64,000 bases of DNA. It comes from Clostridium sp. CAG:288. Its GTDB lineage: Bacteria > Bacillota_I > Bacilli_A > RFN20 > CAG-288. Position numbers and translations under genes: made by a program. Below the pieces are notes generated by a model. It was not told the origin of the DNA and did not search any database. It saw nothing but the letters and a program-made list of their open reading frames with translations. This document shows, piece after piece, positions 1-8,742 of this stretch (within the stretch, counting starts at the first letter, position 1; every line of letters starts with the position of its first letter). Location of the stretch: contig FR898163.1 of NCBI GenBank assembly GCA_000437395.1, positions 1 through 64,000 on the forward strand. The letters are read 5' to 3'.

Positions 1-543
1 TACATTCTTTCGCCAGACATTGTCGGCAGGGCCGCCCAGCGCATGGTAGAGTATTTCAACCTTCTTTCCAACAATAGGAATGAAATTAGAATCCTCGAGG
101 ACATGGAAAAGGAAATTGAGAGAAAACTCGGGAACTGTCTTAATGCCGTAGCAAACGGAATGGCAAACAAGTCTATCGCGGATATGATTACTTCCCTTGA
201 AGAAGACAAGGCGAAAGTCGAGGAAAGCCTCTTGAAGGCCAAGAATAAGAAAAGGAAGCAGATCACAACAGATCAATGCTACCAATTTCTCATTTCGCTT
301 GCTTTCTTAGACATCAGCAAGGAAAGGAACAAGGAGATACTCATCAACTCTCTTGTGAAAAAGGTTTATCTCTTCAAGGACAAAATCAAAATCGTCTTCT
401 ATCCGACGGATGATGTTGAGGATAGATCTTTTGATGACGGAAACGGCGGAGGAGAAGGAGGAACGCCTAGTAATGATGGCGAAAGCTCGGCCAGTAATGA
501 AAATAATGGCGGTTCGCTTACATCTTCGTTTTGTCCACCATAA
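1..543 (+). CDS. Serine recombinase, C-terminal part (5' end outside window)
   Basis: The reading frame is open from base 1 to a TAA at 541-543, so only the last 180 residues are seen. They hold the charged coiled-coil-like stretch (about residues 25-90 of the fragment) and the beta-rich end typical of the recombinase zinc-ribbon and C-terminal region of large serine recombinases, followed by a Gly/Ser/Asn-rich tail ending in FCPP. The catalytic N-terminal domain is not in view, so assignment rests on the C-terminal pattern only. Such enzymes integrate and excise phages or conjugative elements. GC content and codon choice (GCC, GCG, CTC) are clearly different from everything downstream, which suggests horizontal transfer. 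This would be the edge of an integrated element. Confidence 0.6.
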   Translation, partial: YILSPDIVGRAAQRMVEYFNLLSNNRNEIRILEDMEKEIERKLGNCLNAVANGMANKSIADMITSLEEDKAKVEESLLKAKNKKRKQITTDQCYQFLISLAFLDISKERNKEILINSLVKKVYLFKDKIKIVFYPTDDVEDRSFDDGNGGGEGGTPSNDGESSASNENNGGSLTSSFCPP

Positions 544-797
544 GAAAAGCATAGGTTTGATACAAATTGTGTCAGACCTTTTTTTGCGGATAGGAACATT
601 TTTCCTTTCCGCCACCAAGTTTCAGAGTCTTGTAGAAGTGTCAAACGGCATTTTTATGAGGCCTTTTTTCTTTTTACATATTGCTACGGAACGAAAACTT
701 TATCAACGAAACGATAGGTGCTTCTACGGAACAATTGATTTCAGGATATATTAAAGATTCAAAGACACTCTTTGATGAAAACCATAAGAAAAGCATA
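537..797. repeat. 17-bp direct repeat flanking 227 bp next to the recombinase stop
   Basis: ACCATAAGAAAAGCATA occurs at 537-553, overlapping the recombinase stop codon, and again at 781-797. The bases on either side differ. A repeat of this length beside a serine recombinase could be an attachment-site duplication or the scar of an insertion. The sequence between them has no convincing gene. Confidence 0.6.
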
Positions 798-956
798 TAA
801 TTTAAATGCAAAAATAAAGGCGTTAATTCTTTTTCACTTTTCATTAGTTGGATTAATTTAATCGGTGTTTGATAGCAATTTACCAACTTAATATGTTTTG
901 AATGATTCACTAATATCGAGAACTATCATATTATTATCATTAATAGTTCACCATTA
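544..956. other. Non-coding or decayed DNA after the recombinase
   Basis: No reading frame here looks like a real protein; the longest plus-strand frame overlaps the recombinase gene in another frame. The stretch contains the second copy of the 17-bp repeat and two copies of CTACGGAAC about 41 bp apart (near 683 and 724). Composition shifts from the GC-richer recombinase DNA to the AT-rich background, so it probably spans an element/chromosome junction. Confidence 0.4.
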
Positions 957-1097
957 ATGGCTTGGGATGATATTGCAAATAAATTAAATGATGGTAAAAA
1001 ACTGTATTTAGATTACATGAGGAGGTTTGAAAGAAATTATTGCGTCAAGTATTTAAATCGCTTACTCAGACAAGCAATCGCTTATTTTAGCATATAA
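957..1097 (+). CDS. Possible small ORF or gene remnant (46 aa), unrecognised
   Basis: An ATG at 957 opens a 46-codon frame starting MAWDDIANKLNDGKK and ending at TAA 1095-1097. The residue mix (Trp, Asp pairs, amphipathic Arg/Tyr-rich helix) looks protein-like rather than random, but there is no good ribosome binding site. It overlaps the repeats in front of the Fic gene. It may be the surviving end of a larger deleted gene. I do not recognise the family. Confidence 0.25.
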   Translation: MAWDDIANKLNDGKKLYLDYMRRFERNYCVKYLNRLLRQAIAYFSI

Positions 1098-1140
1098 AGT
1101 AAGGGATTAATCGCTTCAATGCTTGAAAATCGCTTACTTT
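1056..1140. promoter_or_regulatory. Clustered AATCGCTT repeats and inverted repeat upstream of fic
   Basis: AATCGCTT occurs four times (1056, 1076, 1109, 1128). AAAGTAAGGGATT (1096-1108) is a 12-of-13 inverted match to 1128-1140, and TTCAATGCTTGAA (1115-1127) is a perfect short palindrome inside it. The cluster ends about 40 bp before the Fic start codon. It looks like a multi-site operator, possibly bound by the Fic protein's own C-terminal winged helix; that link is inference. Confidence 0.45.
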
Positions 1141-1181
1141 TTGGTAAAATATAAGTGATTACAAAAAAGGAGGAAGCGTTC

Positions 1182-2225
1182 ATGCATGAATTTAACTATA
1201 ATTTCTTAAAAGAAAAACAATGGGATAAAGAAATACTTGGGTATATTGGCCTTATTCACGAGTATAAAGGTAAACAACAATTATATTTGCAACAAAAACC
1301 TTTTGAACTTGATAGACTAGTTGAACTTGCTAAAATACAAAGCACTGAATCTTCTAATGCGATTGAAGGTATAGTTACAACAAATCAACGATTAAAGCAG
1401 TTGATGGACGAAAAGACGACTCCTCGAAATAGATGTGAACAAGAAATTCTTGGTTATCGTGCCGTTCTTGAAATGGTACACGAGAGTTTTGAATATATGC
1501 CAATTACAGCAAACGTAATATTGCAACTTCATAAAAAATTATATTCTTTTTTGCCTACATCTTTTGGTGGTGTATTTAAAACCACATCTAATGAAATTGA
1601 TGAAATTAGATCGGATGGAACTGTTGTGGTTAAGTTTAAACCACTTGAACCATTTGAAACCCCTAATGCAGTAGACAGACTTTGTAAGACTTATAATGAA
1701 ATTATCTCATCTGGAGAGATTGACCCATTAGTTGTTATTCCCACTTTTATACATGATTTCCTCTGTATCCATCCATTTAATGATGGTAATGGTCGTATGA
1801 GTCGTATTCTTACAACACTGCTTTTGTATAAGAGTGGATATGTTGTTGGTAAGTACATTTCCCTTGAAAAGAAAATTCACGATAATAAAGATGAATATTA
1901 TGATGCTTTGCAGCTTGCTTCTGAAAATTGGCATGATGGTACAAATGATGACTCGGCATTTACAAAATATATTCTTGGTGTTGTTCTTTCTGCCTACCGA
2001 GATTTTGAGGAACGGTTGCAAATAGTATCTGGTAAGAAAACCGCAAAAGAAATGGTGAAAGAAGTATTTTCTTTAAAACTTGGTAAGATAACGAAAAGTG
2101 ATATTATGGAAATGTGTCCTAATCTTAGCCGTTCTGCCGTTGAGAAGGCATTAAGAGAACTAGTAGCGGAAAAACATATTGTTAAACATGGCAACGGTCC
2201 TGCAACATTTTATACTGTGATTTAA
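1182..2225 (+). CDS. Fic family protein (AMPylase-type) with C-terminal winged helix
   Basis: This 347-residue protein carries the Fic core motif HPFNDGNGRMSR at about residues 197-208; its histidine is the catalytic base for transferring AMP or another nucleotide moiety to target hydroxyls. An N-terminal Fic_N-like region contains the sequence ESSNAIEGI, which matches the S/T-x-x-x-E-G/N type inhibitory helix. The last 60 residues look like a helix-turn-helix. The ATG at 1182 is preferred over an upstream GTG at 1155, because AAGGAGGA lies at 1167-1174, eight bases before it. The gene stands alone; repeats just upstream suggest autoregulation. Target is unknown. Such stand-alone Fic proteins are common accessory genes in Firmicutes. 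Confidence 0.88.
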   Translation: MHEFNYNFLKEKQWDKEILGYIGLIHEYKGKQQLYLQQKPFELDRLVELAKIQSTESSNAIEGIVTTNQRLKQLMDEKTTPRNRCEQEILGYRAVLEMVHESFEYMPITANVILQLHKKLYSFLPTSFGGVFKTTSNEIDEIRSDGTVVVKFKPLEPFETPNAVDRLCKTYNEIISSGEIDPLVVIPTFIHDFLCIHPFNDGNGRMSRILTTLLLYKSGYVVGKYISLEKKIHDNKDEYYDALQLASENWHDGTNDDSAFTKYILGVVLSAYRDFEERLQIVSGKKTAKEMVKEVFSLKLGKITKSDIMEMCPNLSRSAVEKALRELVAEKHIVKHGNGPATFYTVI

Positions 2226-2365
2226 AAATGTCAAACGAAATCTTGTAATTATATTAAAACGTTCTGTATTTAATTGTACAAATTAGAATTTATAAGGTTT
2301 TTATAAAAAATTGAATTCTTATAGTAAAATAAAAACACATTAAAAGAAGAATAGGCGAGGTTAAA

Positions 2366-2689
2366 ATGTTAGGAAAAGTTGTTAAAGTGATAGTTGATCG
2401 TCCTTTAGGAACATATCATCAAAAGCAGAAAGACTTGTTTTATCCAGTTAATTATGGATATGTGGAAGGAATCATCGCTGCAGATGGTGAAGAACAGGAT
2501 GCATATATACTTGGCGTAAATAAACCTATAAAAGAATTTACAGGCAAGGTGATTGCAGTTATTCATAGATTTGATGATGTAGAAGAAAAATTGGTTGTTG
2601 TTCCAACAGATGCATCTTTGACTAAAGAAGAAATAAAGAGACAAGTCGACTTTCAAGAGCAATTCTTTAAGACTGAAATAAAAATGTGA
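2366..2689 (+). CDS. Small inorganic pyrophosphatase-family protein
   Basis: A 107-residue protein with the sequence pattern of short family I soluble pyrophosphatases found in Firmicutes: DRPLGTYHQK near the start, YPVNYGYVEG at about 29-38, then DGEEQDAYILGV, which holds the acidic metal-binding cluster. It is shorter than the classical 170-175-residue Ppa, which is normal for this subgroup. It would hydrolyse PPi or a related phosphoanhydride in the cytosol; activity of the short form is less certain than the family assignment. It is transcribed alone, with a GGCGAGG ribosome site before the ATG. Confidence 0.8.
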   Translation: MLGKVVKVIVDRPLGTYHQKQKDLFYPVNYGYVEGIIAADGEEQDAYILGVNKPIKEFTGKVIAVIHRFDDVEEKLVVVPTDASLTKEEIKRQVDFQEQFFKTEIKM

Positions 2690-2695
2690 AATTAC

Positions 2696-2772
2696 TGTAT
2701 GCATTTTGAACAAATTGTACGCACTTTTCAATAGGTGTATGCAAATTTTATTAAAATAGATAGTCGCATACA
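2696..2772. repeat. Iteron-like TGTAYGCA repeats with exact 20-bp period
   Basis: TGTATGCA starts at 2696, TGTACGCA at 2716 and TGTATGCA at 2736, so three direct copies sit exactly 20 bp apart. An inverted copy, CGCATACA, lies at 2765-2772. The sequence between copies is not conserved. Two helical turns of spacing puts all copies on one face of the DNA, as for a cooperative binding protein. The rest of the gap up to 3048 is very AT-rich with nothing else recognisable. Confidence 0.55.
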
Positions 2773-3048
2773 TTCTTGTAATTAATTATGATAATTTTTT
2801 AAAATATATAAATATAATTAAAATAATACTATTATTACTTCTAAATGTTTTAATAAATCAAAACTATTTTCATTTTTTAGTTTGCTTTTATTTTCATTTT
2901 CTAGCCAAATTATAAAACAAAAAAGAAAAAATAAGCGCATATTATGCATGAAATTTATAACTTTAAATTTTGTTCAACAAAATTTGATAAAATAATTTTC
3001 TTTTTTTCTTTAAGGGTTTATAATTTTTTTAGAATATTAGGAGGTATT

Positions 3049-4104
3049 ATGATATTCAATATTTATGGTACTTATTCCCTTTATCAACTTCTGGGATGGG
3101 TATTAGTATTCGTTGGTTTAATCGTCTGTAATGAACTAGCGAGAAGAACAAAAATAGGCGGTATCATTTTCTTCTTAGCAATTCCAGCTTGTTTGACAAT
3201 TTACTTTGTCATCTTGACTGTTTGGGGTAGTGTCGATTCGAATTCCTGGGCAGCTAGTAACTGGACTTTTACTAAGATGAATTCATGGTTCCACTATGCA
3301 AAGTTGTACGCTGCAACAGCAGGCTGTATTGGATTTATGATGATCAAATACGGCTGGGGAATTGGTAAACAACGTTGGTTTAAACCTTTCCCATTTGTCA
3401 TTGTCGCAATTAACATTTTAATTGCATGTGTCAGTGATTTCGAATCAGCTATTAAAGGTGCTCAAGCTGCCACTGAGGGTGCTGCAGGCTGGTGGAAGTC
3501 AAGCGAAGGTGTTTGGCTTTATGGTGGCTGGTGGAACTGGGTCAATGGTATTGCTGGTCTCATCAATATTGCTTGTATGACAGGCTGGTGGGGTATTTAC
3601 ACATCCAAGAAAAAGCAAGATATGTTATGGCCTGATATGACATGGGTCTATATCATTGCTTATGATGTTTGGAACTTTGAATACACCTACAATAATTTAC
3701 CAACACACTCATGGTATTGTGGTCTTGCCTTATTATTAGCACCAACATTTGCTAACCTTTTCTGGAACAAAGGTGGTTGGATTCAAAACCGTGCTAATAC
3801 ATTAGCTATTTGGTGTATGTTCGCACAAGTCGTTCCATATTTCCAAGATGCATTACCATTCAACGTTGTAACATCTGTTTATGGACCAGCAGGAGATCTT
3901 TCTGTTGCAACAGGTGCAACAGCTCCAGTAACTGCAAATCCAAAGGCACAAGGTGTAATAGCTATTCTTGCATTAGCTGTTAACGTTATAGCATTAGCTA
4001 TCATTATTAGACGTTCTATCTTACAAAAGAAGAACCCTTATACTAATGAAATCTTTACTGATCAAAGAGACTTTAAAGAAGCAATGCTTAGAAGAGAAGA
4101 ATAA
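3049..4104 (+). CDS. DUF5692 family integral membrane protein
   Basis: A 351-residue Trp-rich protein with about eight to nine predicted membrane segments and the charged tail DQRDFKEAMLRREE. The pattern of Trp- and Tyr-rich loops (WWKSSEGVWLYGGWWNW, YDVWNFEYTYNNLPTHSWY) fits the DUF5692 family, whose function is unknown. The ATG at 3049 is chosen because AGGAGG sits at 3039-3044; the frame extends 35 codons upstream without a ribosome site. It is followed at once by a terminator, so it is monocistronic. Codon use is richer in ATC, GTC and TTC than neighbours, which may indicate high expression. Confidence 0.75.
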   Translation: MIFNIYGTYSLYQLLGWVLVFVGLIVCNELARRTKIGGIIFFLAIPACLTIYFVILTVWGSVDSNSWAASNWTFTKMNSWFHYAKLYAATAGCIGFMMIKYGWGIGKQRWFKPFPFVIVAINILIACVSDFESAIKGAQAATEGAAGWWKSSEGVWLYGGWWNWVNGIAGLINIACMTGWWGIYTSKKKQDMLWPDMTWVYIIAYDVWNFEYTYNNLPTHSWYCGLALLLAPTFANLFWNKGGWIQNRANTLAIWCMFAQVVPYFQDALPFNVVTSVYGPAGDLSVATGATAPVTANPKAQGVIAILALAVNVIALAIIIRRSILQKKNPYTNEIFTDQRDFKEAMLRREE

Positions 4105-4114
4105 TAGTTTAATT

Positions 4115-4150
4115 GAGGCTTATTGACTTTTTAGTCAAAAGCCTCTTTTT
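4115..4150 (+). terminator. Rho-independent terminator after the DUF5692 gene
   Basis: GAGGCTT pairs with AAGCCTC, with an inner TTGACT/AGTCAA stem, followed by a T-run (CTTTTTG). Confidence 0.85.
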
Positions 4151-4246
4151 GTTTGTGCAAATATTTTATATATAAACATTTAATACAAATTTTAACTAAA
4201 AAATGATATTATCTATTAGTAATTTATTGATTAGAAAGAGTATTTA

Positions 4247-5590
4247 ATGAAAGAAATTGATTTGACAAAAGGGACAATTTTTAAAAAGTTAATTTTATTT
4301 GCTTTACCTATGATTTTAGGTAATTTATTACAGCAAATATATAATATTGTCGATACTTTAATTGTAGGCAGATTTGTTGGAAATGATGCGTTGGCATCGG
4401 TCGGATCAGCATATAGCTTAATGATATTTTTAACTTCTATAATAATAGGATTATGTATGGGTAGTGGAGCATATTTTTCTGAAGATTATGGCAAGAAGAA
4501 TTTTAATGATTTAAAAGAAGATATTTGGCATTCGTTCTGGTTTATTTTTGCAATCACGATACTGATTATATTAATTATTTATCCACTTACTGATGTTTTA
4601 TTAATAGTTCTACAAACACCAGAAGAACTTTTTGAAATGATGAGAAGTTATTTATTAATAATATTTGCAGGCTTACCTTTTGTGTTTTTATATAATTTCT
4701 TTGCTTATTTACAAAGATCGGTTGGAAGAACTGTTTCACCTTTAGTGTTTCTTGCAATAAGCTCATTAATTAACGTTGGGCTAGATTTTGCATTTGTACT
4801 AGGATTTAATATGGGTGTTTCTGGAGCAGCTATAGCTACTGTAATAGCTCAAGTTATTTCTGGAATAGGTCTAATGATTTATTCTTTTATTAATCTTTCA
4901 ATATTAAAAGAAAAAACGATAAAAATTAAATTTAATTCATCACGCTTGAAGCAAATAATTAAAAATGACTTTTCTACATGTATTCAACAATCAGTTATGA
5001 ATTTTGGAATATTAATGATTCAAGGACTTGTTAATAGCTTTGGAAAAGTTATAATGGCTGCGTTTGCAGCTGCTGTAAAAATAGATACTTTAGCATATAT
5101 GCCTGCACAAGAATTTGCTAACTCTTATTCACTATTTGTTTCTCAAAACTTTGGTGCTAAAGAAAGAGATAGAATTAAAGAAGGCACAAAAAAAGCAATG
5201 ATAACTTCTGTGGCTTTTTGCTTTATTATTTCAATAATAATAGTATTTGCTGCAGATAATCTAATGATGTTGTTTGTTAAGTCTACAGAAATCGAGACAA
5301 TAAAAGAAGGTGCTAAATATTTGAGAATAGAAGGGTCTATGTATATTGGAATAGGTATTCTTTTCTTATGGTATGGATATTTTAGAGGTATTAATAAACC
5401 ACTAATTTCTTTAATCTTAACTATTGTTTCTTTAGGCTTAAGAGTTTTACTATCATATTCTTTTGCTAAGACTACTCCTTTAGGAGTTATAGCTATATGG
5501 TGTTCGATACCAATTGGATGGATTATAGCTGATATTACAGGTTTGGTATTGTACAAAAAATATAGTAAAAAAGCTTTAGAGAATATCTAA
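4247..5590 (+). CDS. MATE family efflux transporter
   Basis: The 447-residue protein has 12 predicted membrane segments in two similar halves. It starts with DLTKGTIFKKLILFALPMILGN and contains LQQIYNIVDTLIVGRFVG, the signature first-helix region of DinF/NorM-like MATE exporters in Firmicutes. Members expel drugs or cationic toxins in exchange for sodium or protons; the substrate here cannot be read from sequence. Length is normal. The gene is monocistronic, and its stop codon falls inside a terminator hairpin shared with the convergent operon. Confidence 0.92.
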   Translation: MKEIDLTKGTIFKKLILFALPMILGNLLQQIYNIVDTLIVGRFVGNDALASVGSAYSLMIFLTSIIIGLCMGSGAYFSEDYGKKNFNDLKEDIWHSFWFIFAITILIILIIYPLTDVLLIVLQTPEELFEMMRSYLLIIFAGLPFVFLYNFFAYLQRSVGRTVSPLVFLAISSLINVGLDFAFVLGFNMGVSGAAIATVIAQVISGIGLMIYSFINLSILKEKTIKIKFNSSRLKQIIKNDFSTCIQQSVMNFGILMIQGLVNSFGKVIMAAFAAAVKIDTLAYMPAQEFANSYSLFVSQNFGAKERDRIKEGTKKAMITSVAFCFIISIIIVFAADNLMMLFVKSTEIETIKEGAKYLRIEGSMYIGIGILFLWYGYFRGINKPLISLILTIVSLGLRVLLSYSFAKTTPLGVIAIWCSIPIGWIIADITGLVLYKKYSKKALENI

Positions 5591-5600
5591 AGCTCTTTTA
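5572..5600. terminator. Bidirectional terminator between MATE gene and glycan operon
   Basis: AGCTTTAGA (5572-5580) pairs with TCTAAAGCT (5586-5594). A T-rich run follows on the plus strand (CTTTTATT), and an A-run precedes it, giving a T-run on the minus strand. The left arm lies inside the last codons of the MATE gene. Confidence 0.8.
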
Positions 5601-7787
5601 TTAAATACATTCTTTTAAATTTAAAAATCTTGGTCTATATACATCCGCATTAAAGTTGTTAACTCCACTTTGACTTTCATTCAAATTATATGAAATGACA
5701 TAGCAATTATTTGTTGATAAGGTTGGATGCATCTTAGCATTATAGTTACTTACGTTATTTATACAATCTCTATCTAAGATAGTAAAAACTGTCCTTGATT
5801 CGTTGAATTTATCGCCTAAACGGTCAGCATAGGCAACGCATATTTCATTGCCTATAGTATCTTTTTCGTAAGTGAGAACAAATTTACCATAATATGGAGA
5901 ATTTGGATTGTTAACTTCTGTAACGCTCATTTCGCATGATACTCTATCAATTAATGGAATTGTTTTGGTAATGTCATCTTGCCAACCTGAATCAGAAAGA
6001 TATTCGTACTTTGAAAAAGCTTCGATTTCTTCAGCCTTAACACGTGAGACTACAAGTCCACGACTGTATGATGCGTTTTTATCATCTCTATATCCAAAGT
6101 TATATATATAACCATCAGGGTTCAATGCGCCTGCTTCTTTTGTATTTTCAAATATTGCACTTCCAAATATAATAGACAAATTTGAATCTTTTGAAATATA
6201 AGACAATTTATTTGTATTGATATCTATAAATTCTTTCTTTGTTGAAAAATCTATTTTTCCATCTACGATATCAAATCTTATTAAATCTTCACCTTTTTGA
6301 GTGAAACCTAAAACACCTTCTTTAGCAATATATAAAGCTGATACATAGTAGTAATTTCCAATTACAGTACCATCACCAAGCCAATAAAAACAATCTGCTA
6401 AAGATCTACTTTCCATCTTCTGAGCTTTTAAATATTCATAATCAGTTACATAATTTATTTGATTATCATTAAAATAGGCGAATGAATTATTATTCATAAC
6501 AAAATTAGATCTGTGTTTATTTATTGGATTAACATCTCCGAAATAAGTGTCTGAGAAATTAAAGAAAGTATTATGGTCAGATCCAATACTTTGATTTCCA
6601 TTCAATCTGACACCGAATATTCCATCAGCGCCACTCCAACCGTTATAATTAGATAGCATTCCAGTTAATTCTGTGTTTCTTTCGCAAGCGTAACCAGTTC
6701 CCATTATAAATTTAACTTCGCTTAGTCCATATTCTAAACCGCCATAATTTGAATTAAAGTTAAGCTTTACAAATTGAGCGTTTATATTTTCTAATTCAAG
6801 AGTTGTACTTACATCTTCTTTGTCTGTTCCACTAGCTTTATTAATGATTAAATTATTTTTGATATCATAATTTTTCCCATCAATAGAAAAAGATATAGTT
6901 AAATCTTTAACACCACAATCCAATTGATTTGGCTCATTATAGTTGTAGAACAAGATTTTTGATAAAGGATAATTTCCTTTTAAATCTATTACTAATTCTG
7001 TCCTTTTTGATTTGGCCATTGTCAATGGATCATTAGACATTTTAGCATCAGCAGAATTAACCTCGCTCATACCAGAATTATTTATAATATTTTCATAAAT
7101 TGAAGGATAACTTACTTTGAGTGTGTTATATAAAGTAGGTGAAATAGCATTTCCAGTTTTTACATCTGGGCGATAAGCAAATAATCTTACTTCAGATAAG
7201 CCATAATTTTTTCCACCAAAGTTTTCCTTGAATTTTAGACGTATGACTTTAGCAGTTAAGCCTTCTAAATCCAAATATTCTTTTCCATCAATTAAAGAAT
7301 ATGTACAATCTGTTTTTCCTTCGTTAGAACTAAGTTCATGTGTTTTATTGTCAAAAGAATAGAAAGTACTTCCATCGTAAGAATAATAAAGTTCAAAAGT
7401 TTTAACTGAACAATCAATTTTTGCAAAGTTATTGTAGTTATAAATATAAAGATGGCCTAGTTGAATTGACTTATTTAAAGTTAAATCTAGATAGTTTTCT
7501 TTTTGGTTTGGTTGGGTTAAAAACATTGTTTCTCTAGGCGATAAAGATGAATGTGTATGATTTTTACCATAATTTCCACTCATTCCAGAACAATTAATAA
7601 CATTTTCTGCATTGTAAAGAGCTGATGATGCTGAAGCGGTGATATCTTCAATCATTTCACCAAGTGAAATAGAAGAGCATAATTTCGGAAATAATTTATC
7701 TGTTTTTTCTTTTGCAGGTGTTCCACAAGAAACAAGTGATACAAGAAAAAATAATGAACTTAATTTAGAAATCTTTTTCAAATTCAT
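5601..7787 (-). CDS. Lipoprotein with discoidin-like domains and DUF4185/DUF5005-like beta-propeller
   Basis: A 728-residue surface lipoprotein: signal peptide with lipobox LVSCG, two F5/8 type C (discoidin)-like carbohydrate-binding domains (about residues 45-205 and 215-365), then a propeller domain. The propeller starts at NGWSGADGIFGVRLNG, contains FFNFSDTYFGDV and FYWLGDGTVIGN, and ends with YNAKMHPTLS, VISYNLN and YRPRFLNL. These motifs recur in three other proteins of this operon. The fold resembles families in which DUF4185 members are endo-D-arabinanases (GH183), so a glycosidase role is likely but the linkage is unknown. Start: ATG 7787, with AAAGGAG eight bases upstream, preferred over the TTG two codons earlier. 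Last gene of the operon. Confidence 0.8.
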   Translation of the reverse strand: MNLKKISKLSSLFFLVSLVSCGTPAKEKTDKLFPKLCSSISLGEMIEDITASASSALYNAENVINCSGMSGNYGKNHTHSSLSPRETMFLTQPNQKENYLDLTLNKSIQLGHLYIYNYNNFAKIDCSVKTFELYYSYDGSTFYSFDNKTHELSSNEGKTDCTYSLIDGKEYLDLEGLTAKVIRLKFKENFGGKNYGLSEVRLFAYRPDVKTGNAISPTLYNTLKVSYPSIYENIINNSGMSEVNSADAKMSNDPLTMAKSKRTELVIDLKGNYPLSKILFYNYNEPNQLDCGVKDLTISFSIDGKNYDIKNNLIINKASGTDKEDVSTTLELENINAQFVKLNFNSNYGGLEYGLSEVKFIMGTGYACERNTELTGMLSNYNGWSGADGIFGVRLNGNQSIGSDHNTFFNFSDTYFGDVNPINKHRSNFVMNNNSFAYFNDNQINYVTDYEYLKAQKMESRSLADCFYWLGDGTVIGNYYYVSALYIAKEGVLGFTQKGEDLIRFDIVDGKIDFSTKKEFIDINTNKLSYISKDSNLSIIFGSAIFENTKEAGALNPDGYIYNFGYRDDKNASYSRGLVVSRVKAEEIEAFSKYEYLSDSGWQDDITKTIPLIDRVSCEMSVTEVNNPNSPYYGKFVLTYEKDTIGNEICVAYADRLGDKFNESRTVFTILDRDCINNVSNYNAKMHPTLSTNNCYVISYNLNESQSGVNNFNADVYRPRFLNLKECI

Positions 7788-8742
7788 GATCAATCTCCTT
7801 TATGCTTATCTCAATAAATCTAGGCCTATAAATTGATAAATACTGATGTTCATCATTTACTAAAGTGTTAACATTATAACTTATAACAAAATTATCTCGA
7901 CTAGATAACGCGTCTTGAATTTTAGCGTTATAAGTTATTATGTTACCTTGATGCTCTGGACATGTATAAATTTTAATTTCTTTAGTAAAAGGCTTTAATA
8001 GTGAATCTGTTCTTATTAAAAATATCTCAGAAGAAATACTATCTTTGGTATAGGCAATATAATAAAAATTTCCTTTTTTGACAATTTTGCTTTCTGCTTC
8101 AAAATGATCTTTTAATATTAATAATGAATCAATATTGGATGAAAATATTCCTTTTTCATTTAAATATTCATAGGATATAAAATCTTTAGTTCTAGATAAT
8201 ACTAGGCATTTGTTGTTATATATGTTTTTGTATCCAAATACATAATAATAATCGTTCTCTTTAATTAATGAGATACCCCAAACTATATTATTTGAATATA
8301 AGTTTGTTTCTTGAATTGTGTATTCGATAGAATCTTTAAAGGTTGTAGAAGTCCTAATAATATCTATTCCTTCTATTTCAAATGGCAAAGAAGATAATAC
8401 ATCATTTTTCATTTTTAACGCAAATATTGTCAATTTATCGCCTTCAACAATACCATCTTCAAGCCAATAATATGAGTTGTTTGATGCAGCAAAAGAACTT
8501 GAAATAGGATTTTTATTATAATAAAAATCAATAGTATCATTTTTAATAACTGCTAGACTATTATTAATTAATTTAAAATCTTTACGTATTCCATTTTTAC
8601 TAGAATCGCCTATAAATGTGTCTGAAAAGTATAGTAGTACTTTGTCAGCTACCTTAAAAGAATAGATTCCATCAGCTCCCGACCAACCAGAAAATCTATA
8701 AAATTTGTTATTTAGTTCAGTGAGTTCTCTTATCTTAATCAT
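7765..8742 (-). CDS. DUF4185/DUF5005-like propeller protein, minimal form
   Basis: This 325-residue protein is the propeller domain alone, without signal peptide or binding modules. It has GWSGADGIYSFKV, FSDTFIGDS, YYWLEDGIVEG, YNAKIQDALS and YRPRFIEI, the shared motif set of the four paralogues. The lack of any export signal implies cytosolic action on imported oligosaccharide, in contrast to the lipoprotein encoded downstream. The ATG at 8742 overlaps the end of the preceding gene and has no clear ribosome site, so it is probably translationally coupled; a TTG at 8754 is an alternative. It overlaps the next gene by 23 bases. Confidence 0.75.
   Translation of the reverse strand: MIKIRELTELNNKFYRFSGWSGADGIYSFKVADKVLLYFSDTFIGDSSKNGIRKDFKLINNSLAVIKNDTIDFYYNKNPISSSFAASNNSYYWLEDGIVEGDKLTIFALKMKNDVLSSLPFEIEGIDIIRTSTTFKDSIEYTIQETNLYSNNIVWGISLIKENDYYYVFGYKNIYNNKCLVLSRTKDFISYEYLNEKGIFSSNIDSLLILKDHFEAESKIVKKGNFYYIAYTKDSISSEIFLIRTDSLLKPFTKEIKIYTCPEHQGNIITYNAKIQDALSSRDNFVISYNVNTLVNDEHQYLSIYRPRFIEISIKEIDHEFEKDF

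Noticed and set aside
410..754. Open frame of 114 codons running out of the recombinase gene
   Set aside because: Its first part overlaps the recombinase in another frame, it has no ribosome site and the composition is low-complexity Phe-rich; it is a chance frame.
2696..2772. Small CRISPR array
   Set aside because: Repeats are only 8 bp with 12-bp gaps and one is inverted; no cas genes are nearby.
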